Of a stretch of DNA of 26,431 nucleotides, positions 20,457-26,431 are shown piece after piece (within the stretch, counting starts at the first letter, position 1; each line of letters starts with the position of its first letter). This DNA is from a virus. The DNA lies in the IMG/VR virus record IMGVR_UViG_3300046001_005470, positions 1 to 26,431 of that record; one strand, written 5' to 3'. A program made the position numbers and the translations under genes. The notes under the pieces were generated by a model, which was given only the letters and a program-made list of their open reading frames with translations, was not told the DNA's origin and searched no databases.

Positions 20457-20779
20457 CAGTCGATCGCCTCCACGCACAGGAGCTCGTGCTCGGTGCGGTT
20501 GTTGTGTTCGAGCAGGCTCGTGATTTCCAGAATCCGCCCACGCCACGAGAGGCGATGCCGCTGCGTCAGCCCGGTCACGTATCGCATCCGCACGCGGTGC
20601 GTCACCTCGGTCTGCTGTTGACCAGACTGGAGCACCTCGCGGCCTGACAGACCGTCCACGCTCGCCCACACCTCGGCGAACGTGCCCCACGTCTGCACGA
20701 CCTCGCCGATCGAGTTGCGAGCCTCGGTCGCACTCTGGATCGTGACTCGCTCACGGAGGCGGCCGGGATCAATCGCCAT
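20456..20779 (-). CDS. Head closure / head-tail joining protein (107 aa)
   Basis: ATG at 20779 overlaps the previous gene by 11 bases. The sequence shows the head-tail joining pattern: D-P-G-R-L-R-E-R-V-T-I-Q (4-15), W-G-T-F-A-E-V-W-A-S-V-D-G-L-S-G-R-E (31-48), and R-G-R-I-L-E-I-T-S-L-L-E-H-N-N-R (about 80-95), like SPP1 gp16/HK97 stopper proteins. It closes the portal after packaging and joins head to tail. Size and order fit. Confidence 0.88.
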   Translation of the reverse strand: MAIDPGRLRERVTIQSATEARNSIGEVVQTWGTFAEVWASVDGLSGREVLQSGQQQTEVTHRVRMRYVTGLTQRHRLSWRGRILEITSLLEHNNRTEHELLCVEAID

Positions 20780-21182
20780 ACATCACCAACGTGTAGGACG
20801 ACGTGCCAGCGGTTGCGTCCACGCTCACCTGGAGCGAGGTCTCGGTCGCACCGACCTCCGAGACGGCACCCTGCTCGGCACGCGACATCACGAGCGGCTT
20901 GCCCGTGGCACCGCCGACGCACTTCACAAGCGTCGCGCCGGTCGCCGAGAACACGATCCGAGAGACAGACGAGAACGACACGGCAGAACCCGACGCCGCC
21001 GTGTACCCAGGCGAGGCGAGCGTGATCGTCACGGCTGACGTGCCGCACGTGCCAGAGACGACGGCGACCTTGCCCGACGTGTACTCGTTCGAGGTCTGGA
21101 GCGACGCGACCTTCGTCGAGGACACGCCGGTGGACGACGCCGTGTCGGTGAACTGCGAATCGACGATGATGCGTCCGTTCAT
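20769..21182 (-). CDS. Ser/Thr-rich putative virion protein (137 aa)
   Basis: ATG at 21182 overlaps the connector stop as ATGA. The sequence is Ser/Thr/Ala/Val rich with strand patterns (V-S-G-T-C-G-T-S-A-V-T-I-T-L-A-S) and few charged residues. It sits between two head-tail connection genes. It may be a decoration or connector-associated protein. No family recognised. Confidence 0.74.
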   Translation of the reverse strand: MNGRIIVDSQFTDTASSTGVSSTKVASLQTSNEYTSGKVAVVSGTCGTSAVTITLASPGYTAASGSAVSFSSVSRIVFSATGATLVKCVGGATGKPLVMSRAEQGAVSEVGATETSLQVSVDATAGTSSYTLVMYGD

Positions 21183-21790
21183 GTGTACGATCCCCACTTG
21201 ACGCTGTCGAGCAGCGCCTTCACACCGAACGGCATCTCGGAGAGAGACACAGAGTCGGCCGCCATGCGTCGCTCATACCACTGCCCGACGAGCATGAGGA
21301 TCGCAGCCTTGACCCTCGGCGACACCTTGCTGCCGTCGTCGCCACGACCGCCCCACCACGTGACCGTCACGCTGCCGTAGTCGAGGAGGTGACTCGGCCA
21401 CGATCCGGCGTAGAGCGTCCGCAGCGTGCCAGGCTTCGCGTCCCGATCGACGCGGTACTCGGTCGTCGAGAGCGTCGCCGTGTTGCCCGCCTCGCTCGCG
21501 GTGTAGACGATCGACACCGCCGTGCGTCCGGCGGTCTGGCTCATCGGCGGGCGGGGCAACTCGATTACCGCCGGAAACGCATCGAGCCGCATCACGTACT
21601 GCGTGTCCACGAGCGTCTCGTCCATGTACGTCTCGCAGTACTCGCGAGCCGCCGAGATGAGCGCAGCGATGTAGGCGTCGTCAGTGTTGTCATCGACGCG
21701 GATGTGAGCCTTGGCTTCGGCGACGCTCACCGGTTCGACAACCGGCTGCGTGGCGACCTTGAGCGACCGATACCGCTTGCCGTCATTCAT
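21179..21790 (-). CDS. Head-tail connector protein, gp6-like (203 aa)
   Basis: ATG at 21790 overlaps the previous stop by eight bases. The start V-E-P-V-S-V-A-E-A-K-A-H-I-R-V-D-D-N-T-D-D (18-38) followed by Y-I-A-A-L-I-S-A-A-R-E-Y-C-E-T-Y is the signature of gp6-like/phage connector family proteins (HK97 gp6, SPP1 gp15), which form the ring below the portal. The C-terminal helix (K-A-A-I-L-M-L-V-G-Q-W-Y-E-R-R) is also typical. Length near the usual 180-200. Confidence 0.9.
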   Translation of the reverse strand: MNDGKRYRSLKVATQPVVEPVSVAEAKAHIRVDDNTDDAYIAALISAAREYCETYMDETLVDTQYVMRLDAFPAVIELPRPPMSQTAGRTAVSIVYTASEAGNTATLSTTEYRVDRDAKPGTLRTLYAGSWPSHLLDYGSVTVTWWGGRGDDGSKVSPRVKAAILMLVGQWYERRMAADSVSLSEMPFGVKALLDSVKWGSYT

Positions 21791-21995
21791 GCCGTCGCCC
21801 CCTGCGTCGTGGCGTCACGTCTGCTCGCTCCGCGACGGGCTCCACCGCTGCCGTCTCGATCAGCGATTGCTGCGTCTCCCGCTTGGCGTAGCCCCACGCG
21901 AAGAGCCTCGCCGCGAAGGACTCATCCACCTCGACGAGCTCGCCCGCCTTGTAGGCACCGTATGCACGATTCATCCGCACTCTGATTGTCGTCAC
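21783..21995 (-). CDS. Small basic protein coupled to connector gene (70 aa)
   Basis: GTG at 21995 was chosen because it overlaps the glycosyltransferase stop as GTGA and has GGAGG upstream; an ATG at 22010 lies inside that gene. The protein has a beta start (T-T-I-R-V-R-M-N-R-A-Y-G-A-Y-K-A-G-E-L-V), then F-A-A-R-L-F-A-W-G-Y-A and a basic end. Small proteins of this type occur between capsid and connector genes in many siphoviruses; function unknown. Confidence 0.74.
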   Translation of the reverse strand: MTTIRVRMNRAYGAYKAGELVEVDESFAARLFAWGYAKRETQQSLIETAAVEPVAERADVTPRRRGRRHE

Positions 21996-22726
21996 TCGCC
22001 GACCCTCCATGCAGTTTCGGGCGGTCGCTTTGTCCGCTGCCAGTTCGTCGTGTGCTGGAACACCGGACCCGAGAAATCCTTACTCGGCCACGAGATCACG
22101 TACTCGCCGTGGCCGATGCACACGCGCGGCGTGATGAAGAGGCGGTTGCCGCTCGCCTTGAACTGACGCCAAAACCACAAGTCGTCGTCAATCCGCCCGT
22201 CGCCCCAGCCGCCCTCGGCGTCGGGCTTGCTGTGAAACCACGGCTTCAGCGTTCGCCTGAGCGCCCTGGTCGAGATGATCGTGCAGCCGAAATGCGCGGT
22301 ATCGACCTGCTGCACAGGCTCGGCGAACCACGACAGCGGCAGTTCTGTTTTCCCGTCTGCGGGCGGGTCGTCCATCGTGTCGAGGAGCGTGAGCATCGGC
22401 CGCCCGTCCTCGCGTTTCGCCTGGATCGGGGCGAGGGCGTCGCACTGGCAGGTCATCGCCAGAGCGAAGAGCCTCTCGACATCGGACTGCGTGACGAACG
22501 TGTCGTAGTCCAGCGTGATGATGTACTCGGTCTTGTCCGAGAACATCTCAAGCATCCTGGTGAGGGCCATCGACCAGTAGGCACCCTGCCCGAGCGTCGG
22601 GCGAATGTGCAGCGGCATGAGGCTCTCGATGAACGCGAAGACGTTCGTCAAGGGTCCAAACCTCGGAGCCGACAGCACCGCCTCGGCACGAACTTCGACC
22701 GACGTATCGCCGACCTGCACGATCAC
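21992..22726 (-). CDS. Glycosyltransferase-like protein in the head module (244 aa)
   Basis: GTG at 22726 opens a protein with GT-A-like features: T-L-D-Y-D-T-F-V (71-78) containing a D-x-D-type motif (73-75), D-A-L-A-P-I-Q-A-K-R-E-D-G-R-P (96-110), F-G-C-T-I-I-S-T-R-A-L (146-156), D-D-D-L-W-F-W-R (180-187) and C-I-G-H-G-E-Y-V (203-210). These are shared with family 2-like glycosyltransferases that bind nucleotide sugars through a metal. It lies between a capsid-associated protein and the connector and follows a terminator, so it may glycosylate virion proteins or make a defence/DNA modification. No acceptor is known. N-terminal nucleotide-binding part looks shortened. Confidence 0.8.
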   Translation of the reverse strand: MIVQVGDTSVEVRAEAVLSAPRFGPLTNVFAFIESLMPLHIRPTLGQGAYWSMALTRMLEMFSDKTEYIITLDYDTFVTQSDVERLFALAMTCQCDALAPIQAKREDGRPMLTLLDTMDDPPADGKTELPLSWFAEPVQQVDTAHFGCTIISTRALRRTLKPWFHSKPDAEGGWGDGRIDDDLWFWRQFKASGNRLFITPRVCIGHGEYVISWPSKDFSGPVFQHTTNWQRTKRPPETAWRVGE

Positions 22727-22747
22727 GAGAAAGCCCTCAAGTGAAAA

Positions 22748-22774
22748 CGGCGGGCGGCTCGTCGCCGCCCGCCG
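22748..22774 (-). terminator. Intrinsic terminator after the capsid genes
   Basis: An 11-bp perfect GC stem (CGGCGGGCGGC / GCCGCCCGCCG) with a five-base loop is followed on the minus strand by TTTTCACTT. It sits between the putative decoration gene and the glycosyltransferase gene, with too little space for a new promoter downstream, so it should be a partial terminator that sets a high capsid to connector ratio. Confidence 0.78.
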
Positions 22775-22801
22775 CTCACTGTGTCGGTCGTGTCAAGCCG
22801 A

Positions 22802-23251
22802 TCAGCCGCTGACCGTGGCGTTGACGCCCTTCGCCGAGGCGCTGACCGGGCCATCGACGCCCTTGCCGAGCCGGGCGACCGTGTAGACGGTGCCGGTCGT
22901 GTAGGGCGTGGCGGTGAGCTTGAGGTACCTCTTCTTCCCACGGCAATCCACGTCCATCCGCACGACCACGTCGCCCGCAGTGGCGGTCGGCGTCGGGATC
23001 GTGAATCCGCCGGTGCCGCCACCGACGAACGCCGTCACGTCGGAGTAGGACGAGTTGTCGTCCGACTCGGACAGCTTCAGCACCGTGAAGGACGCCTGCG
23101 AGGTAAAGCCCGCGTTCGCCCACGGCTCCTGCCCCACGTCGAGCGACACGTACTCGTAGCCGAGACGGTCGATCACCAGCGTGTGGGTCTGCGCCGCAGT
23201 CAGGTTCTCGGTGTGACCGACGACGCTCTTCGTCGCTTCGAGATGGTTCAC
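22802..23251 (-). CDS. Putative capsid decoration / head fibre-like protein (149 aa)
   Basis: GTG at 23251 follows GGAG nine bases upstream, 40 bases after the capsid gene. The protein is beta-rich (T-L-V-I-D-R-L-G-Y-E-Y-V-S-L-D-V-G, V-V-V-R-M-D-V-D-C-R-G-K-K-R-Y-L-K-L) with Thr/Ser/Gly-rich loops. Its place directly after the major capsid protein and before a terminator suits a decoration protein made in large amount. No family match is certain. Confidence 0.74.
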   Translation of the reverse strand: MNHLEATKSVVGHTENLTAAQTHTLVIDRLGYEYVSLDVGQEPWANAGFTSQASFTVLKLSESDDNSSYSDVTAFVGGGTGGFTIPTPTATAGDVVVRMDVDCRGKKRYLKLTATPYTTGTVYTVARLGKGVDGPVSASAKGVNATVSG

Positions 23252-23290
23252 TGTCTAGATCTCCTCGGAGGGTTGAGAGTCAGTCAGTCA

Positions 23291-24658
23291 TCAGCCGAAC
23301 TTGAGAGCCACGACCGGGCCAGCCTTGGTGGTCGATCCCACGTCATGCACGACGATCGCGTTGCGGGTCGTGGCGAACGTGAGAACCTGGTCGTATTCGA
23401 CGTAGCGCTCGGACGCCGTGCGGATCTGGATCGCCCGACGCTCGCCGTAGACGGCGGCCTGCGAGAGGTCGCCGAAGAGGCAGGCCACCTCGCCGCTCGA
23501 ATCGTCGAGCGAGGAGTGCATCGAGTGAACCAGCGTCACGGGGTAGCCGAGGAACCGCTCGCCGAATCCGGCGGCCACGTCGCTCGTGCTGTTTCCGCCG
23601 GGGCCAGAGGCTCCACCGGGCAGCATCGCGAGCCGCAGCATCGCCGAGCCCCAGCCAGCGGGCGAGATGAAGAACCGAGCATTCCGGCGGGCGTAGATGG
23701 GCAACTTCGCGACCATGTCGGTGAAGTTTTTCATCGTGAGCTCGCCGTAGGTGTCCTCGGTGCCAGCGGTCGTGCTGACGACCGACGCCGAGTGCTTCGA
23801 TTCGAGGATCTTCTTCGTGATGCCCTGCACGCCGTGGTAGGTGCTGGTGCCATCACCGACGAATCCCGCGTTATCCACCGCCTCGGCGAACGCCTGCGCC
23901 GTTTCCACGGCCATGAGATCGGCGAGGTCGATGACGGAGTCTTCGAGTAGGCTGTTCGGAAGCCTGTTCGCCACACCCCAAATCTTCGCCACGAGCTCGA
24001 TGTTGTCGAACGTCACGTCGCTCGCGAGCACCTCGGCGTTCTCGCCGACCGGACGAGCGGCGAGCCCACCGGTGCGACGGGCGATGTTGAGCGTGTCGCT
24101 CGACATCGGCACGCGACGAGCGAACTGGGGATACACCCCAAATTCCTCGACCAATCTGACGAGCTCTTGGGCAAGTTCGGGGCTAGTCAGGACACCGCCG
24201 AGCGAGTTGACGCCGCCCGCCTGGGCGCGGCTCTCGACGCCGTGATCGACGCACCACCGACGGGCCTCGGCGTCGCCGAACACATAGCCACGCAGGTGCA
24301 TGCCAGCGCGGTACGCCGACTCGGCGCTACGGAACGCCTTGAGCGGGCCGTGCGACACGGGGATCGCGGGGACGGTTCGCTTCTCCACGGGAGCCTCCTC
24401 GGCAGCAGCCTTCTCGATCGCCTTGGCGGGAGCACCACGCTCCAGCACGGCACGCAGTTCGAGGTTCTTCGCCTCGATGGCACGCAGCAGCTCGATCTGC
24501 GAGCGGAGCTTGTCGGCACGCTCGGACAGAGAGCGAAGCGACGACTCCTCCTCGGCGTCCATCGCGGGGGCGTCGCCCTCGGCCGGGGTCTCGCTCATCG
24601 CTTCCATCTCGGCGACGACAGCGGCGAGTTCGTCGAGCAGTGCCTTGATCTTGTCCAC
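23291..24658 (-). CDS. Major capsid protein, HK97 fold with N-terminal delta domain (455 aa)
   Basis: GTG at 24658 was chosen because AAGGAG lies seven bases upstream; a longer frame to 24694 has no ribosome site. Residues 1-100 are a charged coiled coil (V-D-K-I-K-A-L-L-D-E-L-A-A-V-V), the scaffolding delta domain cleaved by the protease. The following part shows the phage capsid family pattern: G-G-V-L-T-S-P-E-L-A-Q-E-L-V-R, P-M-S-S-D-T-L-N-I-A-R, F-D-N-I-E-L-V-A-K-I, F-V-G-D-G-T-S-T-Y-H-G-V-Q-G-I and a later W-G-S-A-M-L-R-L with F-L-G-Y-P-V-T-L-V. It assembles the icosahedral head after the protease removes the delta domain. Length fits HK97-type proteins. Confidence 0.93.
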   Translation of the reverse strand: MDKIKALLDELAAVVAEMEAMSETPAEGDAPAMDAEEESSLRSLSERADKLRSQIELLRAIEAKNLELRAVLERGAPAKAIEKAAAEEAPVEKRTVPAIPVSHGPLKAFRSAESAYRAGMHLRGYVFGDAEARRWCVDHGVESRAQAGGVNSLGGVLTSPELAQELVRLVEEFGVYPQFARRVPMSSDTLNIARRTGGLAARPVGENAEVLASDVTFDNIELVAKIWGVANRLPNSLLEDSVIDLADLMAVETAQAFAEAVDNAGFVGDGTSTYHGVQGITKKILESKHSASVVSTTAGTEDTYGELTMKNFTDMVAKLPIYARRNARFFISPAGWGSAMLRLAMLPGGASGPGGNSTSDVAAGFGERFLGYPVTLVHSMHSSLDDSSGEVACLFGDLSQAAVYGERRAIQIRTASERYVEYDQVLTFATTRNAIVVHDVGSTTKAGPVVALKFG

Positions 24659-24755
24659 GGCGTGACTCCTTGGTCGGGATGCGGCGGCGCTCACGCCACC
24701 TATCCACGAACCTACGGAGCCAGACCGGCACCCTTGCAGTAGCAGCCCGAGGGTA

Positions 24756-24773
24756 GATACCTAATTAGGTATC
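24756..24773. promoter_or_regulatory. Perfect 18-bp palindrome upstream of the capsid gene
   Basis: GATACCTAATTAGGTATC is its own exact reverse complement. It covers the stop codon of the zinc-ribbon gene and lies about 98 bases before the capsid start. It is AT-rich in a GC-rich region, as operators and dimer-binding sites are. No T-run follows, so it is not a typical terminator. Confidence 0.7.
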
Positions 24774-24940
24774 ACTGCTCGGCGTCGAATGAACTCGACA
24801 GGCACGACGCTCTTGTCGTTGTGCCCGCATCGCGGACAACGCAGATAGCGAGTCTGGTACTCGCCGCGACTCTGGCTGGCGTAGACGTTGAGTCTTGCCG
24901 CGCTGCAACGCGGACACGTGTCGCCGGACTTAGCGGCCAT
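24761..24940 (-). CDS. Small zinc-ribbon protein (59 aa)
   Basis: ATG at 24940 overlaps the protease stop by 11 bases. The protein has C9-P-R-C12 and C35-P-R-C38 (C-P-R-C-G-H), two CxxC knuckles of a zinc ribbon, separated by a beta segment (L-N-V-Y-A-S-Q-S-R-G-E-Y-Q-T-R-Y-L-R). It ends with a basic V-E-F-I-R-R-R. Such small ribbons bind nucleic acid or act as adaptor proteins. Position between protease and capsid genes is unusual. Its stop codon lies in the 18-bp palindrome. Confidence 0.8.
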   Translation of the reverse strand: MAAKSGDTCPRCSAARLNVYASQSRGEYQTRYLRCPRCGHNDKSVVPVEFIRRRAVIPN

Positions 24941-25949
24941 GCTTGGTCAGGTACTCGCGGAGTTCTCGGGCACGAGCCGCCGCAGCCATGCGACGATGAG
25001 CCTCGGCGTCACGCTGACGGCGGAACGCATCGTAGGACCGCTGGGCAACTTTCACGTCGGCGTCGGGGTATGCCGGGAACGTGACCGGCCCGACATCGAG
25101 CAGCGAGTCGATCCGCTGGATCGTCCTGACGCTACGGCCGTCCTCGACGCTCCAGGCGTCACCGCCGCTTGGGACTGTGAAACTAAAAGAACTTCCCTTG
25201 ACAATGGACGCACGGATATTGCTCGCGATGTCCCGGCCGTAGGAAGTGTCGGGCACAGGGAACTCATACCGCAGCCCGACATCATCGACCTTGAGCGACA
25301 GCGTGCCGGGGTACCTCGCGAGCGGGTAGTTCGCGTCGTGATTCCAGAGCGCCCGCGTCTCCAGCGGCTTCCGACGCCCGCGACGCTCGGCGACGATGCC
25401 GAACGCGCCGGGATCGATCCGCTCGATGAACGAGCCTTCGAGCTCCAGCGACAGCACGCCGAACTTCGCTGCGTAGCCCACGATGTACTCGCGCTCGCTG
25501 CCGTCGTCCTCGCTGCGGCTCTCGACCGCGAGCAGCGGGATCGCTGACTCGACTTCGTCAATCGCGAGGGAACGTCGCTCGATGTTCATCGTGTGGCTCC
25601 TGTCGTTCTCGTCCGCTGCGTTCATCTGCTCCACCAGTTTCCGACTCCACGCCCAGCCGGGGTCCGAGCCCCAAAGAGCCCAAGCGATGCGGGACGGGGA
25701 TGGGAAACCGTCCTCGCCGGGGCTCCAGCCTGTCGTCCCGACGTTTGTCTGATGCCGGTCGAAGAACGCCTTCATCCGCCGAGCCGTCTCGGGGCTGATG
25801 TTCACTCCGTTGCTCAGGTCGCGTGCTCTGGCAACGCCGACTGCCGTGCCGCCTCGGCCGTACTCGCTTCGCCATGCGAGACCCTTCGCAGCCTCTTCCC
25901 GCACGCCAGCCGGGGGCGTGAAGTCGATGTGGTCATACTTACCCGCCAC
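24930..25949 (-). CDS. HK97-type prohead protease with extra N-terminal domain (339 aa)
   Basis: GTG at 25949 overlaps the previous stop by 11 bases. Residues about 120-300 are the U35-type prohead protease: V-G-Y-A-A-K-F-G (157-164), F-I-E-R-I-D-P-G-A-F (174-183), the L-W-N-H-D motif with likely catalytic His204, and G-S-S-F-S-F (252-257) with a probable catalytic Ser at 254. Residues 1-118 form a separate domain (G-V-R-E-E-A-A-K-G-L-A-W-R-S, G-G-T-A-V-G-V-A-R-A-R-D-L and A-W-A-L-W-G-S-D), known to me from actinophage and other phage prohead/portal-region proteins. The last 40 residues are basic. It cleaves the capsid delta domain during head maturation. Confidence 0.9.
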   Translation of the reverse strand: MAGKYDHIDFTPPAGVREEAAKGLAWRSEYGRGGTAVGVARARDLSNGVNISPETARRMKAFFDRHQTNVGTTGWSPGEDGFPSPSRIAWALWGSDPGWAWSRKLVEQMNAADENDRSHTMNIERRSLAIDEVESAIPLLAVESRSEDDGSEREYIVGYAAKFGVLSLELEGSFIERIDPGAFGIVAERRGRRKPLETRALWNHDANYPLARYPGTLSLKVDDVGLRYEFPVPDTSYGRDIASNIRASIVKGSSFSFTVPSGGDAWSVEDGRSVRTIQRIDSLLDVGPVTFPAYPDADVKVAQRSYDAFRRQRDAEAHRRMAAAARARELREYLTKHGR

Positions 25950-26431
25950 GCTTCCGCCTCCGTGGCTTCGCCCGTGGCTCCTCAGCAGGCGGCGGCTCGG
26001 GCAGCGCGTCGATCTTCGTGAGCGTGCTCACCTTGTGCCCGACCTGCGTCTCGGTCGCCCTCCATCCGCCGCTCACCTCCTCGTACACCGTGATCAGCGC
26101 CGCCGGGTCGTCCTCGGTCGAGTTGATCTTGAAGTCGGTCCCAGGCACATCGAGCGTGCCGTCGCCCATGACGTAGTCGATGCGTCCTCGAGCTCGCCCG
26201 CCAGCGGAGCCCCACGAGACGAAGTCGCCCTCCGAGACGGTGCCGGGCTCGGCTCGCTTCTCTGCGGAGCGGATCGTCTGCGGCGAATCGTCCACCCACA
26301 CGTCAACGTCGATCCCTGCCGCCTGGGCTGCATCAGCCTTGAGCGTGTCGCCGCCCACGAGCAGCACCTGCGAGAACGCATCGGCGTAGTCGCCGAGCGT
26401 CGCCATGACTGACTGACGATCAGCCTCGGGG
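25939..26431 (-). CDS. Truncated phage protein at right edge; beta-barrel-like C-terminal domain
   Basis: The frame is open to the window edge. An ATG at 26406 has no good Shine-Dalgarno, and codons before it read through (P-E-A-D-R-Q-S-V), so the gene probably starts outside. The visible N-terminal part has V-L-L-V-G-G-D-T-L-K-A-D-A-A-Q-A-A-G-I and V-W-V-D-D-S-P, which looks like the end of a HAD-like or Rossmann-type domain. The C-terminal part has F-V-S-W-G-S-A-G-G-R-A-R-G and V-G-H-K-V-S-T-L-T-K-I, which I associate with a small domain near phage prohead proteases. The end is Pro/Arg/Lys rich. Function not known. Confidence 0.72.
   Translation of the reverse strand, partial: PEADRQSVMATLGDYADAFSQVLLVGGDTLKADAAQAAGIDVDVWVDDSPQTIRSAEKRAEPGTVSEGDFVSWGSAGGRARGRIDYVMGDGTLDVPGTDFKINSTEDDPAALITVYEEVSGGWRATETQVGHKVSTLTKIDALPEPPPAEEPRAKPRRRKRGG

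Noticed and set aside
22781-23950. A 389-codon plus-strand frame opposite the capsid gene
   Set aside because: It spans the capsid and decoration genes antisense, is Arg/His/Gly biased and crosses their intergenic gap; no family features.
25939-26406. Start of the right-edge gene at ATG 26406
   Set aside because: No Shine-Dalgarno at a proper distance and the frame continues open to the edge, so the gene is treated as 5'-truncated.

Overview
This window is a contiguous piece of a temperate, tailed double-stranded DNA phage or prophage with a long non-contractile (siphovirus-like) tail, from a GC-rich bacterial host. Evidence: an HK97-type head module (prohead protease, major capsid protein), connector and tail-completion genes, a frameshifted tail assembly chaperone, a tape measure gene, a tyrosine integrase with two small helix-turn-helix genes beside it, and a replication module (SNF2-type helicase, primase-polymerase). 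I saw no bacterial housekeeping gene, rRNA, tRNA, insertion sequence or CRISPR array. The host is not proven. Several accessory proteins (Cys-rich tail-end protein, small HExxH protein, Cys/Trp domain protein) remind me of Planctomycete prophages, but that is recollection only.

Layout: nearly everything is on the minus strand, so the map reads right to left. From 26431 to 9173 runs one tightly packed late operon. Its order is a truncated gene at the right edge, a prohead protease with an extra N-terminal domain, a zinc-ribbon protein, the major capsid protein, a probable decoration protein, an intrinsic terminator, a glycosyltransferase-like protein, connectors and tail-completion proteins, tail tube candidates, the chaperone pair, the tape measure, tail-end proteins, and then a group with a zinc-binding protein, a minimal HExxH protein, a metallophosphoesterase and a MazG-like/DUF1599-type protein. 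Most neighbours overlap by 1 to 14 bases (ATGA, GTGA, TGATG junctions), so translational coupling is the rule. Terminase and portal genes would be expected just beyond the right edge.

The integrase (8309-9166) is the only convincing plus-strand gene. It converges on the end of the late operon and diverges from the early genes. The 8129-8308 gap holds a perfect 12-bp inverted repeat and is the best place to look for attP.

From 8128 down to 1 lies the early region: two excisionase/repressor-like proteins, a repeat-rich non-coding block, small unknown genes, a pyrimidine-dimer-glycosylase-family protein, a DUF932 protein, an SNF2 helicase and the start of a primase-polymerase that runs off the left edge. 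This region has unusual punctuation: two near-identical sigma70-type promoter/leader cassettes (about 7312-7379 and 5220-5286), a short motif (TGATTGTTCGG on the minus strand) that supplies the stop codon of four genes, and several strong intergenic hairpins. These look like repeated gene-boundary elements and are the least explained part of the window.

No endolysin, holin, repressor of known type or obvious receptor-binding protein was recognised.
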